From the NCBI GenBank assembly GCA_035946575.1, contig DASYZG010000040.1, forward strand, positions 67,567 through 131,566: DNA of 64,000 nucleotides. Reading direction: 5' to 3'. Each line of letters begins with the position of its first letter. Within the stretch, counting starts at the first letter, position 1. The notes beneath the pieces were generated by a model. The model did no database searches and was not told the origin of the DNA. It saw only the letters and a list, made by a program, of their open reading frames with translations. The position numbers and the translations under genes are program-made. Positions 10,208 through 17,515 of the stretch are shown in pieces. Origin of the DNA: Gp13-AA77 sp035946575 (GTDB lineage: Bacteria > Acidobacteriota > Terriglobia > UBA7540).

Positions 10208-11671
10208 TCAGGCAAGCACCTTATCCGTCACCTGGCCAGCGACATCGGTCAACCGGAAATAACGGCCCTGGAATTTGTACGTGAGCTTGGTGTGATCGAT
10301 GCCAAGGCAGTGCAGGATCGTGGCCTGCACATCGTGGATATGCACGGGATCGTGCAGGATATTGTAAGAATAATCGTCGGTCTCGCCCAAGGTAAACCCG
10401 CGCTTGACGCCGCCGCCAGCCATCCACATGGTGAAGCACCGCGGATGATGGTCCCGACCGTAATTGTTGGCGGTGAGCTTGCCCTGGCAGTACACGGTGC
10501 GGCCGAATTCCCCGCCCCAGACCACCAGCGTATCATCCAGCATGCCGCGCTGCTTCAGATCCTCGACCAGGGCCGCCGACGCCTGGTCGACGCCTCTGCA
10601 TTGCAGGGCGATATCGCGCGGCAGATCGTTGTGCTGGTCCCACCCGCGGTGGTAGAGCTGCACGAAACGCACGCCACGCTCAGCAAGCCGGCGCGCGAGC
10701 AGGCAGTTGGCCGCATAGGTTCCGGGCTTGCGCGAGTCCGGCCCATACCTGTCGAAGACGGAGTCGGGCTCCTTCGAGAGGTCGGTCAGCTCCGGCACCG
10801 AAGTCTGCATCCGGTACGCCATCTCATACTGCGACACGCGCGTCTCGATTTCCGGATCGCCATACTCCTCCGCGAGAAGGCCATTCAGCTTGGCAATCCC
10901 ATCCAGCATGCGGCGGCGGGTGACGGCGCTGATCCCCGGCGGATTTGAAAGATAGAGAACCGGATCACCGCTCGAGCGGAATTTCACACCCTGGTACTTC
11001 GAAGGCAGGAATCCGTTGCCCCATAATCGTGAGAACAGGGGCTGGTCCGGATTCAAGGCGTTGGCCTGCGAGATCAACACCACAAATGCGGGCAGATTCT
11101 GGTTCTCGCTGCCCAGCCCGTAACTCACCCACGCGCCCATACTGGCCCGGCCCGGTTGTTGAAAACCCGTCTGGATGAAAGTGATCGCCGGATCGTGATT
11201 GATGGCTTCGGTGTAGACCGTCTTCACAATGGTGAGGTCATCGACGATCCGGGCCGTGTGCGGCAGCAGTTCGCTGACCCAAATTCCTGACTTGCCGGCC
11301 TGGTTGAACTTGAAGATGGAAGGGGCCACCGGAAACGACGACTGGCCTGAGGTCATGCCGGTGATGCGCTGGCCCATGCGCACCGAGCCCGGCAGCTCGG
11401 TTCCCTGCCACTCCGCCAGTTTCGGCTTGTAATCGAACAGCTCGATCTGCGACGGCGCGCCCGACTGATGCAGGAAGATTACGCGCTTGGCGGTGGGAGC
11501 GAAATTCGGGAAGCCGACAAGGCCGCCGGTTTTCGGGTCGCGCGGCTCCGCCGCGAAGCCGTCGCGGTCGAGCAGCGCCGCCAGCGCCGGGATCCCGATC
11601 GCCACCCCCGCCGTGCTGCGACGGAAGAACTGCCGCCGCGTCATCGAGAGCCTGAGTTGTTCTTCATCCAT
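10208..11671 (-). CDS. DUF1501 (sulfatase-superfamily-like) Tat-exported protein
   Basis: This 487-residue DUF1501 protein starts with a twin-arginine leader (MTRRQFFRRSTAGVAIGIPAL about 11 residues in). The ATG at 11671 is chosen over an in-frame ATG 18 nt upstream because AGGTGAT sits 4-5 nt before it. Family landmarks are present: HQSGAPSQIELFDYKP, VVWGGEFGRTVYCQG, GRDHHPRCFTMWMAGGGVKRG and HDVQATILHCLGIDHTKLTYKF. In Planctomycetes, Verrucomicrobia and Acidobacteria such genes usually follow a PSCyt1/DUF1549/DUF1553 gene; here that partner lies upstream with vapBC in between. The family is alkaline-phosphatase-fold-like and its substrate is not established. Confidence 0.9.
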   Translation of the reverse strand: MDEEQLRLSMTRRQFFRRSTAGVAIGIPALAALLDRDGFAAEPRDPKTGGLVGFPNFAPTAKRVIFLHQSGAPSQIELFDYKPKLAEWQGTELPGSVRMGQRITGMTSGQSSFPVAPSIFKFNQAGKSGIWVSELLPHTARIVDDLTIVKTVYTEAINHDPAITFIQTGFQQPGRASMGAWVSYGLGSENQNLPAFVVLISQANALNPDQPLFSRLWGNGFLPSKYQGVKFRSSGDPVLYLSNPPGISAVTRRRMLDGIAKLNGLLAEEYGDPEIETRVSQYEMAYRMQTSVPELTDLSKEPDSVFDRYGPDSRKPGTYAANCLLARRLAERGVRFVQLYHRGWDQHNDLPRDIALQCRGVDQASAALVEDLKQRGMLDDTLVVWGGEFGRTVYCQGKLTANNYGRDHHPRCFTMWMAGGGVKRGFTLGETDDYSYNILHDPVHIHDVQATILHCLGIDHTKLTYKFQGRYFRLTDVAGQVTDKVLA

Positions 11672-11709
11672 AGGATCACCTCGTCGCACCGGGAAGGCAC
11701 GTCCGGCCT

Positions 11710-12138
11710 TTACTTAACGAACGGATTCCGCACCCTGACTCCGACGATTGTTTGCCCGTGGTTCATATCTTCGCTCAGCAATTCGGCGGCTCCGTCCTGC
11801 TCAGCCGCGGCAAGAATCATTCCATCCCAAAAAGAAATCTGTCTGCTCTCGCTGATTTCGGAGGCCCTCACGACTGTCGCAGGCATGACGAATGACCTGA
11901 CCCAAAGGCTGAAGTCCCGGACGATTGCTCTCGCCTCACTCGGAACCAGTGGCTTCCTAATCTTCCGGGTTACGTTAACGTAAAACTCCTGTAGCACCTG
12001 GGTGCTCAGGTAGCCCGTTCCGGTCTCCCACAGTGCGGCCAGGCACTGTTTCGCTGCGATGTGTTTCGACCCAGCGTCGGCATCATGGGCGTAAACGAGA
12101 ATATTGGAGTCGATGAAGACCTTCCGGTTACCGCTCAT
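11710..12138 (-). CDS. vapC: PIN-domain toxin (VapC family)
   Basis: A 142-residue PIN-domain ribonuclease, the toxin of a type II pair. The start at 12138 gives MSGNRKVFIDSNILVYAHD and overlaps the antitoxin stop (ATGAGCGGTAA); a longer frame reads through most of the antitoxin gene and is not credible. Predicted metal-binding acids are Asp10 (FIDSN), Glu51 (LQEFYVN), Asp105 (SFWDGMI) and Asp124 (SEDMNHG), a complete PIN set, so the toxin looks active. VapC proteins cleave tRNA or rRNA; the target here is unknown. The gene is co-directional with its DUF1553 and DUF1501 neighbours. Confidence 0.88.
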   Translation of the reverse strand: MSGNRKVFIDSNILVYAHDADAGSKHIAAKQCLAALWETGTGYLSTQVLQEFYVNVTRKIRKPLVPSEARAIVRDFSLWVRSFVMPATVVRASEISESRQISFWDGMILAAAEQDGAAELLSEDMNHGQTIVGVRVRNPFVK

Positions 12139-12361
12139 GAAGTTCCTCACGGCTGGGCAGTTTTCCGCCGCCGAGGTGGTAGCCGGACTCCATGCGAGCC
12201 AGGGACCTGGCCCTCGCGCGCTCGTATTCTTGCGCGTCATTGACGAGTCTCTCGAGTTCGCCGGCAAGGAGTCCACTGATACTGGTGCCGCGTCGCGCGG
12301 CCACCACGCGGGCGCGTTTTAGCAGCATCCGATCAATGGCGACAGTAATGTTCTGCTTCAT
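12128..12361 (-). CDS. vapB: Ribbon-helix-helix antitoxin (VapB-like)
   Basis: A 77-residue protein starting MKQNITVAIDRMLLKRARVV, a typical ribbon-helix-helix beta strand and helix, with the second helix RGTSISGLLAGELERLV. The acidic, arginine-rich C-terminus (REELHER) would bind the PIN toxin encoded by the overlapping next gene. The ATG at 12361 is chosen because the domain starts there; an upstream in-frame ATG only adds sequence covering the probable operator. A short inverted repeat sits about 25 nt upstream and fits autoregulation by the VapBC complex. Confidence 0.82.
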   Translation of the reverse strand: MKQNITVAIDRMLLKRARVVAARRGTSISGLLAGELERLVNDAQEYERARARSLARMESGYHLGGGKLPSREELHER

Positions 12362-12385
12362 GGAACACCCTCGGTCCCCAGTATA

Positions 12386-12400
12386 CACGTAAAATACGTG
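12386..12400. promoter_or_regulatory. Inverted repeat, candidate vapBC operator
   Basis: The sequence CACGTA-AAA-TACGTG is a perfect 6-bp dyad with a 3-nt centre, lying 25-39 nt upstream of the vapB start and after the DUF1553 stop. VapBC-type complexes commonly repress their own operon by binding such palindromes at the promoter. No binding data exist; the role is inferred from position. Confidence 0.45.
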
Positions 12401-12425
12401 AAACAGCATCATCTGGGGCGACTTG

Positions 12426-15400
12426 CTACTGGTTGGTGATCGTCTCATCCAAATTCAAGATCGTGCTCGCGACCGTGGTCCAGGCGGCAAGTTCACGGAC
12501 GTCGATTTTCGAACTGCACTGGCTAGCGCCCACGCTCAGCAACTTCAGCGCCGCAGCGCGATCCTGCCGGTAATCAATCAACTCGTCCTGCGCCAGGCCG
12601 GCGAGAAGCGCCCGCTCCTGCGGACGTGGATATCGCGCCGTGGCGAGCCTGAACATAAAGTCAATGCGCTGGGCAGGATCGTGCCCCGCTTCCAGGATGG
12701 CGCGCTGGGCGAGCATCCTGGCTGCCTCCACGTAGGTGGGATCGTTCATCAGCTCCAAAGCCTGCAGGGGCGTGTTGGTCGCAACGCGCCGTGCCGCGCA
12801 CTTCTCGCGGTCGGGAGCATCGAAGGTGGTGAGCTCGGGCGGCGGCGCCGTCCGCTTCCAGATGGTATACATCCCTCTCCGGTAGAGATCGCCTCCGGTG
12901 CCCTGGTGATACGTCTGGGCGGTGAACCCTTCGCCATAGGCCATATCTTCCCAGACGCCCTTCGGTTGATAGGGATAGGCGCTGGGACCACCGATCTTCG
13001 GGTTCAGCAGGCCGCTTACGGCGAGGGCGTTGTCGCGAATCTCCTCGGCGGACAGCCGGAAGCGCGGCCCGCGTGCCAGCAGCCGGTTGTCGGGATCGCG
13101 CTCCTCGAGTTCCGGCGAAGCCTTGGACGACTGCCGGTAGGTGGACGAGGTAACGATCAGGCGCTCCATGGCCTTCACATTCCAACCGGTGCGCATGAAC
13201 TCGGTTGCCAGCCAGTCCAGTAGCTCCGGATTGCTGGGTGGCTCGCCCTGCGCTCCGAAATCCTCGGAGGTCTTCACCAGGCCAATGCCAAAGTTCTCCT
13301 GCCAGAAGTGATTCACGGCCACCCGCGCGGTGAGTGGATTTGCCGGATCCACGATCCAGCGCGCCAGGGTCAGACGATTGAGCGGCGCGCCCGCCGGCAA
13401 CGGCGGCAGGAAAGAGGGCACGCCGGGCGTGACTTTATCTCCCGGATTGTCGTACTGGCCGCGGCCGAGAATGAATGTGTCGCGCGGCTTCTTCATTTCG
13501 GCCATGACCATGGTAGTGGGGATGGCCTTCTTCAGCTTCTCTTTCTGCTCGCGAAGGGATTTCAATTGAGCATAAAGCCGGCGATCCTCCCGGGGAGCTG
13601 CGACACCGAGGTAGTATTCGCTCAGCCGCCGCTCGCGATCCTTAAGTTGGTTAGCGGCCTTCATCTCCGGAGTCTCGGCCTTGTCGAGTTCACCGATGTC
13701 GGCTTCGGCGGGGGGCTTTTCCGGCTCCAGGCTCTCGATTTCGGTGGCGGGCTTGCCGGCGAGATCGGCAAGGAGTGCGCGCGCGGGAGCCTCCACGGCC
13801 AGAACTTCGGATTCCTCCGCGCGGAGCGTCCGGCTGTAAATGCGGAAATCGTCGATCTGTCCCTTGAACGGCGGGCCCAAGGTCTTGTTGCCGATGGAGA
13901 GCGGGGCCGGAGTCCGGATGCTGCCGCTCAGATGGTCTCGAACGATCACCGTGGGAAGAGCCTTGCCGTCAAGGTACATCGTTATGCCCGCAGCGCGTCC
14001 GGAACCGTCGTAATTCACCACCAGGTGTTGAAGCCCGGTGAAGTTCATCGAGTCGAAAGTTGGCGCGCCAAGCACGCGATCGCGCGTCTCGATCTCGATC
14101 GCATCGTCGGGCCAGTGGTTTGCCAATCGGATGCGCAGGCGGAAGTCACGCTTGAAGACGTCGCTGAAGGCCGCGTCTTCCAAGGCGACCTCATACCCGC
14201 GCCAGTTCGCTGATGGGTCGCGCTTCTGGACCACGTCCAGCGGCTTCGAACCGTCCGGATTCAACCAGAGAGCCAACGCAAACGCCTGCTTGCGATCGAA
14301 GTCGCCGGATGCCGCCCCGCTACCGCCAAAATCCACCTCAGTCTCGCCAGTGAAACCCGCCGCTTGCCGGATCGCGCCGTCGCCATACACCACTTCGCCG
14401 CGAGCGGCCCTGGCACCCTGGCCGTGTCCGGACGAGTCCTTGAGATTGCCCTCGAATTCGTACCAGGCGGCCAGGCCATCGCGGGAGGGCTCGGGCAGTG
14501 TACTGAGATGCTCCTGCCGCCACTGGTTCTCCCCGGCAACGATCTGCTTCTCGGGCAGTGCGGCCAGGACGGCGGCAATCCGGTGATCCAGATCCTGCAT
14601 TCCGCGCTGCTGCTCCGGCGAGGGCAGCGCCAGAACCGGATCAGCATTACCCTGGGTGCCGTCGAGGCCGCGCTCCGGTACCGTATTGAAAAAGGCGAAG
14701 AAGCTGTAGAAATCCCTCTGCTTGATGGGATCGAACTTGTGGTCGTGACAGCGCGCGCAACCCATGGTCAGGCCGAGCCAGGTGGTCGCCGTGGTACTGG
14801 CGCGATCCACCACGTACTCCACGTGATATTCAGCCGGAATGGCACCGCCTTCGAAATTGATTTCGTGGTTGCGATTGAACCCGCTGGCGATCTTCTGTTC
14901 CAGGGTGGCGTTCGGCAACAGGTCGCCGGCGAGCTGTTCGACGGTGAACTGGTCATAGGGTTCATTGCGGTTGAAAGCCGCGATCACCCAGTCGCGCCAC
15001 GGCCACATCTCGCGGAGGCTGTCGATGTGGTAGCCGTGAGTATCGGCGTAGCGCGCCAGATCCAGCCAGGGCATGGCCATGCGCTCGCCGTAGTGAGGGG
15101 AAGCCAGAAGCCGGTCCACGTGTTTCTCGTAAGCATCCGGCGACTTGTCAGCGAGGAACGAATCGAGATCAGCGGGCGTCGGCGGCAGGCCGGTAAGATC
15201 GAAGGAGACGCGGCGCAGCAGCGTGGCCCGGTCGGCCTCCGGCGACGGCTTCAATCCCTCGCGCTCCAGCCGCGCCAGCACAAAGTTGTCGATAGGATTG
15301 CGCGGCCACCTCTTGTCCTGGACCTCCGGCACCGGCGGGCGGCGGGGCGCGATCCAGGCCCAGTGGCGTTCCCACTTCGCGCCCTGATCGATCCACGCTT

Positions 15401-15770
15401 TGATCGTCTCGATCTGCTCCGCGGTAAGCGTGCGGTTGGCGAACACCGGGGGCATGCGGAAGGCCGGGTCCGAGGAGCTGATCTTCAGATAAAGCTTGCT
15501 GTGCGCCGAGTCGCCGGGCGTGATGATCCGGTATCCGCCGCGGTCGGCAAACAAACCCTCGGTGACGTCGAGGCGCAGATTCGCCATGCGCTGCTTTTCA
15601 TCGGGACCGTGGCAGGCAAAACACTTGTCGGCGAGGATGGGCCGGACCTCGCGGTCGAAGTCGATCGTCCGCGCCGGTGAGCCGGCGGCGACGAGAGCGC
15701 GTCGCGGCCCCAGCAACAATCCGGTGCCAACTGCGACCAGCAAACAGAGCCGAAGCGAGCCAGACTTCAC
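12426..15770 (-). CDS. PSCyt1/DUF1549/DUF1553 protein with LamG-like domain
   Basis: This 1114-residue exported protein begins with a signal peptide (hydrophobic core about residues 7-20). Next is a planctomycete-type cytochrome c domain (IDFDREVRPILADKCFACHG, heme motif CFACH near residue 51), then DUF1549 (NPIDNFVLARLEREGLKPS, RVSFDLTGLPPTPADLD). A second CARCH motif follows (TMGCARCHDHKFDP), then an inserted concanavalin/LamG-like module (about 430-640), and a C-terminal DUF1553 region (NPLTARVAVNHFWQENFG, GWNVKAMERLIVTSSTYRQSS). Such proteins are common in Planctomycetes and Acidobacteria next to DUF1501 genes and are thought to act on complex carbohydrates or in periplasmic redox; the exact reaction is unknown. 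Confidence 0.9.
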   Translation of the reverse strand: MKSGSLRLCLLVAVGTGLLLGPRRALVAAGSPARTIDFDREVRPILADKCFACHGPDEKQRMANLRLDVTEGLFADRGGYRIITPGDSAHSKLYLKISSSDPAFRMPPVFANRTLTAEQIETIKAWIDQGAKWERHWAWIAPRRPPVPEVQDKRWPRNPIDNFVLARLEREGLKPSPEADRATLLRRVSFDLTGLPPTPADLDSFLADKSPDAYEKHVDRLLASPHYGERMAMPWLDLARYADTHGYHIDSLREMWPWRDWVIAAFNRNEPYDQFTVEQLAGDLLPNATLEQKIASGFNRNHEINFEGGAIPAEYHVEYVVDRASTTATTWLGLTMGCARCHDHKFDPIKQRDFYSFFAFFNTVPERGLDGTQGNADPVLALPSPEQQRGMQDLDHRIAAVLAALPEKQIVAGENQWRQEHLSTLPEPSRDGLAAWYEFEGNLKDSSGHGQGARAARGEVVYGDGAIRQAAGFTGETEVDFGGSGAASGDFDRKQAFALALWLNPDGSKPLDVVQKRDPSANWRGYEVALEDAAFSDVFKRDFRLRIRLANHWPDDAIEIETRDRVLGAPTFDSMNFTGLQHLVVNYDGSGRAAGITMYLDGKALPTVIVRDHLSGSIRTPAPLSIGNKTLGPPFKGQIDDFRIYSRTLRAEESEVLAVEAPARALLADLAGKPATEIESLEPEKPPAEADIGELDKAETPEMKAANQLKDRERRLSEYYLGVAAPREDRRLYAQLKSLREQKEKLKKAIPTTMVMAEMKKPRDTFILGRGQYDNPGDKVTPGVPSFLPPLPAGAPLNRLTLARWIVDPANPLTARVAVNHFWQENFGIGLVKTSEDFGAQGEPPSNPELLDWLATEFMRTGWNVKAMERLIVTSSTYRQSSKASPELEERDPDNRLLARGPRFRLSAEEIRDNALAVSGLLNPKIGGPSAYPYQPKGVWEDMAYGEGFTAQTYHQGTGGDLYRRGMYTIWKRTAPPPELTTFDAPDREKCAARRVATNTPLQALELMNDPTYVEAARMLAQRAILEAGHDPAQRIDFMFRLATARYPRPQERALLAGLAQDELIDYRQDRAAALKLLSVGASQCSSKIDVRELAAWTTVASTILNLDETITNQ

Positions 15771-15905
15771 GAGTCCGCCTCCCGATAGAGTGTGCCGAAA
15801 TCAAGCATCCGGCATATAACTCCGAGCGCGTCCAACTTGCCGCCCGTCGCTTCACGCGCGAGTATGAGCGAAAGTATACACCACGGATGCCAACCGGCAC
15901 CCCAA

Positions 15906-15910
15906 ATCCG
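15906..15910. repeat. Left copy of 5-bp target-site duplication (ATCCG)
   Basis: ATCCG directly precedes the proposed left end of the prophage. The same five bases follow the proposed right end at 54465-54469. Mu-type transposition creates 5-bp duplications. The choice of boundary is supported because it puts the GGTTCGTGGC sites at identical distances from both ends. Confidence 0.7.
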
Positions 15911-16019
15911 TATGCGGAATGAGGGTTCGTGGCTAAATTGGAGGGCGTTGGAGTAAGGCGTAAGTGATTGGAAACACGGCGGCCGCTATTCGAGTGGCGC
16001 GCACGGTTGTTGGCAGAAG
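15911..16019 (+). other. Prophage left end with transposase-type sites L1 and L2
   Basis: The left end reads TATGCGG inwards. Site L1 (GGTTCGTGGC, 15924-15933) lies 14-23 nt from the terminus. Site L2 (GCGCACGGTTGTTGGCAG, 16000-16017) lies 81 bp further in and matches the right-hand site R1 at 18 of 21 positions when its flanks are included. In Mu, L1 is likewise near the end and L2 about 100 bp inside. The terminal dinucleotide is TA, whereas the right end is TG. Confidence 0.7.
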
Positions 16020-16029
16020 GTGAGGGGTT

Positions 16030-16190
16030 GTGCACAGTCTCCGTGCACAGTCTAGAACGTAAACAAAGGACTTAACGTTGGTTAGATCAGGGATCGTGGC
16101 GTGAAAAGTGCACAGTCTGTGCACAGTATCGGGTATCAGGAATGCCAGTTAGGTCTAAGTATCTTGATACATGCGTTAGATACTGTGCAC
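16030..16190. promoter_or_regulatory. Array of five GTGCACAGT sites near the left end
   Basis: GTGCACAGT occurs at 16030-16038, 16043-16051, 16108-16116 and 16119-16127 on the plus strand and at 16182-16190 on the minus strand. The core GTGCAC is palindromic. Each unit resembles the first half of the right-end site (GTGCACGGTT), so it may bind the transposase N-domain, the repressor, or both, like the Mu operator/enhancer. The rest of 15771-16401 shows no gene. Confidence 0.55.
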
Positions 16191-16401
16191 AATTATCGCC
16201 TTGACACAGCGAACGCAGAGCGTGACGAAATGCCGTCATTTTAAAGCGCTGCCGAGCTTTCCGACTATATAAAGGATGCCGCCCCCGACCAGGCATCGCA
16301 AGGCCGGCCCAGGCAAACTCCGCCAGAAGCCATGAGGCACGAAGTCGGCATCAGGACAAAGCCGGAGAGGAAAAGGATGGCGCCGGCGATCTGGGCTCTT
16401 C

Positions 16402-16644
16402 TCATCCTACTTTCGGCTGGCTGTCAGGAACGCTGACCTCTGGCCGCGAGGCTAAAGCCTCTATGGCCGACGCAATTCGGCGAAGGGTCGCCGTCTGACT
16501 CTCCGCTTCCGCGAGCACCTTCTTGATCCGATCGGCCATCCGCCAGAGCTTCAAGGGCAGCAGGATATAGATCACCAAAAGCACGGCCACAACCACAAAA
16601 CCCACGAGGCCGAGACCCGCAAACAAACCGCCCGCGCTATCCAT
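16402..16644 (-). CDS. Small membrane protein with coiled coil, repressor operon
   Basis: An 80-residue protein with one membrane segment (about residues 8-31, GLVGFVVVAVLLVIYILLPL) followed by an amphipathic helix likely to form a coiled coil (MADRIKKVLAEAESQTATLRRIASAIEAL). I do not recognise a family. It is the last gene of the leftward operon behind the repressor and overlaps the preceding gene by 8 nt. Genes expressed with the repressor in lysogens often protect the host from other phages, so an exclusion role is possible but unproven. Confidence 0.6.
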   Translation of the reverse strand: MDSAGGLFAGLGLVGFVVVAVLLVIYILLPLKLWRMADRIKKVLAEAESQTATLRRIASAIEALASRPEVSVPDSQPKVG

Positions 16645-16948
16645 TTTGCCCCTTCCTGGCGGCGCTTGAGCCTGCCGCCCGATCGTTCAGTTCACCGGCA
16701 AAGTGGCGCAGCACCTCGATGGCCACATCGTTGCCCGCCGCCGCGGCTTCGTAGAGGATCTTGAGCGCCAACGAGGCGGTATTGAAGTAACGCGCTGCCC
16801 GGACCTGGCGGTCACCCTCTTCTTCGCTTCGGGATGGCCGGCTGGTTCTCAAAAAGAGGAGCGCCTCCAGGCTTCCTCTGGATATCGGCGGATTCCGGTT
16901 TTTTCTTGAACTGACTGCAGTCGATTCCGAACGCCCGCAGGCTATCAC
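16637..16948 (-). CDS. Hypothetical protein downstream of repressor, start uncertain
   Basis: The open frame gives 103 residues, but its first third overlaps the end of the repressor gene in another frame by 137 nt, and the convincing protein-like part is the C-terminal half (ARYFNTASLALKILYEAAAAG, VAIEVLRHFAGELNDRAAG), which looks all-helical. Possible explanations are a downstream TTG start, or a frameshift that separated this segment from the repressor. No family recognised. It overlaps the small membrane protein gene by 8 nt. Confidence 0.45.
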   Translation of the reverse strand: MIACGRSESTAVSSRKNRNPPISRGSLEALLFLRTSRPSRSEEEGDRQVRAARYFNTASLALKILYEAAAAGNDVAIEVLRHFAGELNDRAAGSSAARKGQNG

Positions 16949-17099
16949 CGTCCGGGCACATTTGCAACATCTTTAAAAGGTAGTCTCCAGATGGGACGGC
17001 CTCGCCACTTTCCCACTTCTGGAACTGACGAAGGCTCACCTCCAGAAGCGGCGCCATCTCCTCCTGGATAAGGCCAAGACGCTTCCGCAGGGCGCGCAC
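16812..17099 (-). CDS. XRE-family helix-turn-helix repressor (c-like)
   Basis: A 95-residue protein whose N-terminus is a Cro/CI-type helix-turn-helix: LRKRLGLIQEEMAPLLEVSLRQFQKWESGEAVP (about residues 4-36). It is the first gene of the leftward operon and faces the rightward early operon across a region with a promoter and dyads, the position of the Mu c repressor. The GTG at 17099 is the first usable start; helix-like codons continue upstream without a start codon, so translation may begin at an atypical codon. The C-terminus is basic and lacks a LexA-type peptidase domain, so induction would not be by RecA-linked self-cleavage. Confidence 0.75.
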   Translation of the reverse strand: MRALRKRLGLIQEEMAPLLEVSLRQFQKWESGEAVPSGDYLLKMLQMCPDGDSLRAFGIDCSQFKKKPESADIQRKPGGAPLFENQPAIPKRRRG

Positions 17100-17174
17100 G
17101 GCAGCCGGGATCGCCGCTGCGATCTCCTCGACCTGGACCCCTAGAAAAATATTTTCACCCTAACCAAAAAGTGC

Positions 17175-17203
17175 TTGACACGTCCTTTTGTTCGTGATTT
17201 TAT
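17175..17203 (+). promoter_or_regulatory. Sigma-70-type early rightward promoter
   Basis: TTGACA (17175-17180), a 17-nt spacer and TTTTAT (17198-17203) form a good -35 and moderate -10 pair, about 45 nt before the ATG of the Cro/Ner-like gene. It would drive the early operon that includes the transposase and is overlapped by inverted repeats. Confidence 0.6.
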
Positions 17204-17238
17204 GGACGTGAACAATAGTTCAGGTGGACAAGTCCACC
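17179..17238. promoter_or_regulatory. Three nested dyads over the early promoter (operators)
   Basis: CACGTCC (17179-17185) pairs with GGACGTG (17204-17210), spanning the -35 to -10 interval. TGAAC-AATA-GTTCA (17209-17222) follows at the expected transcription start, and GGTGGAC-AA-GTCCACC (17223-17238) lies just before the first gene. All three are perfect. They are candidate operators for the XRE repressor and the Cro/Ner-like protein; the last could also form a hairpin in the mRNA leader. Confidence 0.6.
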
Positions 17239-17248
17239 GCCTAAAACT

Positions 17249-17515
17249 ATGAAGCGTATCACAGGAAAGCCGCCGCATAAAGCCATGCCAAAGGCCACGC
17301 GGACCCTGGTGCTGTCGACGCGCGGCGCCCAGGTCGAGATTGCCGGGATCGCCGAGTGCTCGCGCGGGTACGTGTGGAGCGTGATGCACGGCCGCAAGCA
17401 GCCCAGCCAGAAGCTCTGGGACGCGGTCGTGACCTGGATGGATCGACACACGCGCACGTCGCTTTCGGCGATGGCAGCTGCCGAGATGGAGGCCCATGAT
17501 GGCGTGGCTTCTTAG
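17249..17515 (+). CDS. Cro/Ner-like helix-turn-helix protein
   Basis: An 88-residue basic protein with a helix-turn-helix-like stretch (GAQVEIAGIAECSRGYVWSVMHGRKQPSQKLWDAV, about residues 26-60) of the Cro/XRE kind. It is the first rightward gene after the divergent switch, the place of ner in Mu, where Ner limits early transcription. The Shine-Dalgarno signal is weak; the ATG at 17249 follows the last dyad by 10 nt. It overlaps the next frame by 20 nt. Confidence 0.6.
   Translation: MKRITGKPPHKAMPKATRTLVLSTRGAQVEIAGIAECSRGYVWSVMHGRKQPSQKLWDAVVTWMDRHTRTSLSAMAAAEMEAHDGVAS

Noticed and set aside
14364..15680. 438-residue open frame on the plus strand, antisense to the DUF1553 gene
   Set aside because: It is an arginine/glycine-rich shadow of a GC-rich gene, with no domain, while the minus-strand protein has clear family motifs.
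15771..15910. tRNA gene as an integration site
   Set aside because: No cloverleaf-forming sequence is seen at either prophage end; insertion is by transposition, not site-specific recombination.
15913..15920. Alternative left end at TGCGGAAT paired with TGCGGATT beyond the right end
   Set aside because: It would give TG ends on both sides, but the flanks show no direct duplication and the end-to-site distances would differ (11 versus 21 nt). Kept only as a caveat.
15995..15996. Alternative left end at TGGCGCGCAC
   Set aside because: It matches the right-end site well, but no target duplication results, and the equal-distance fit at 15911 is better; the sequence is taken as site L2.
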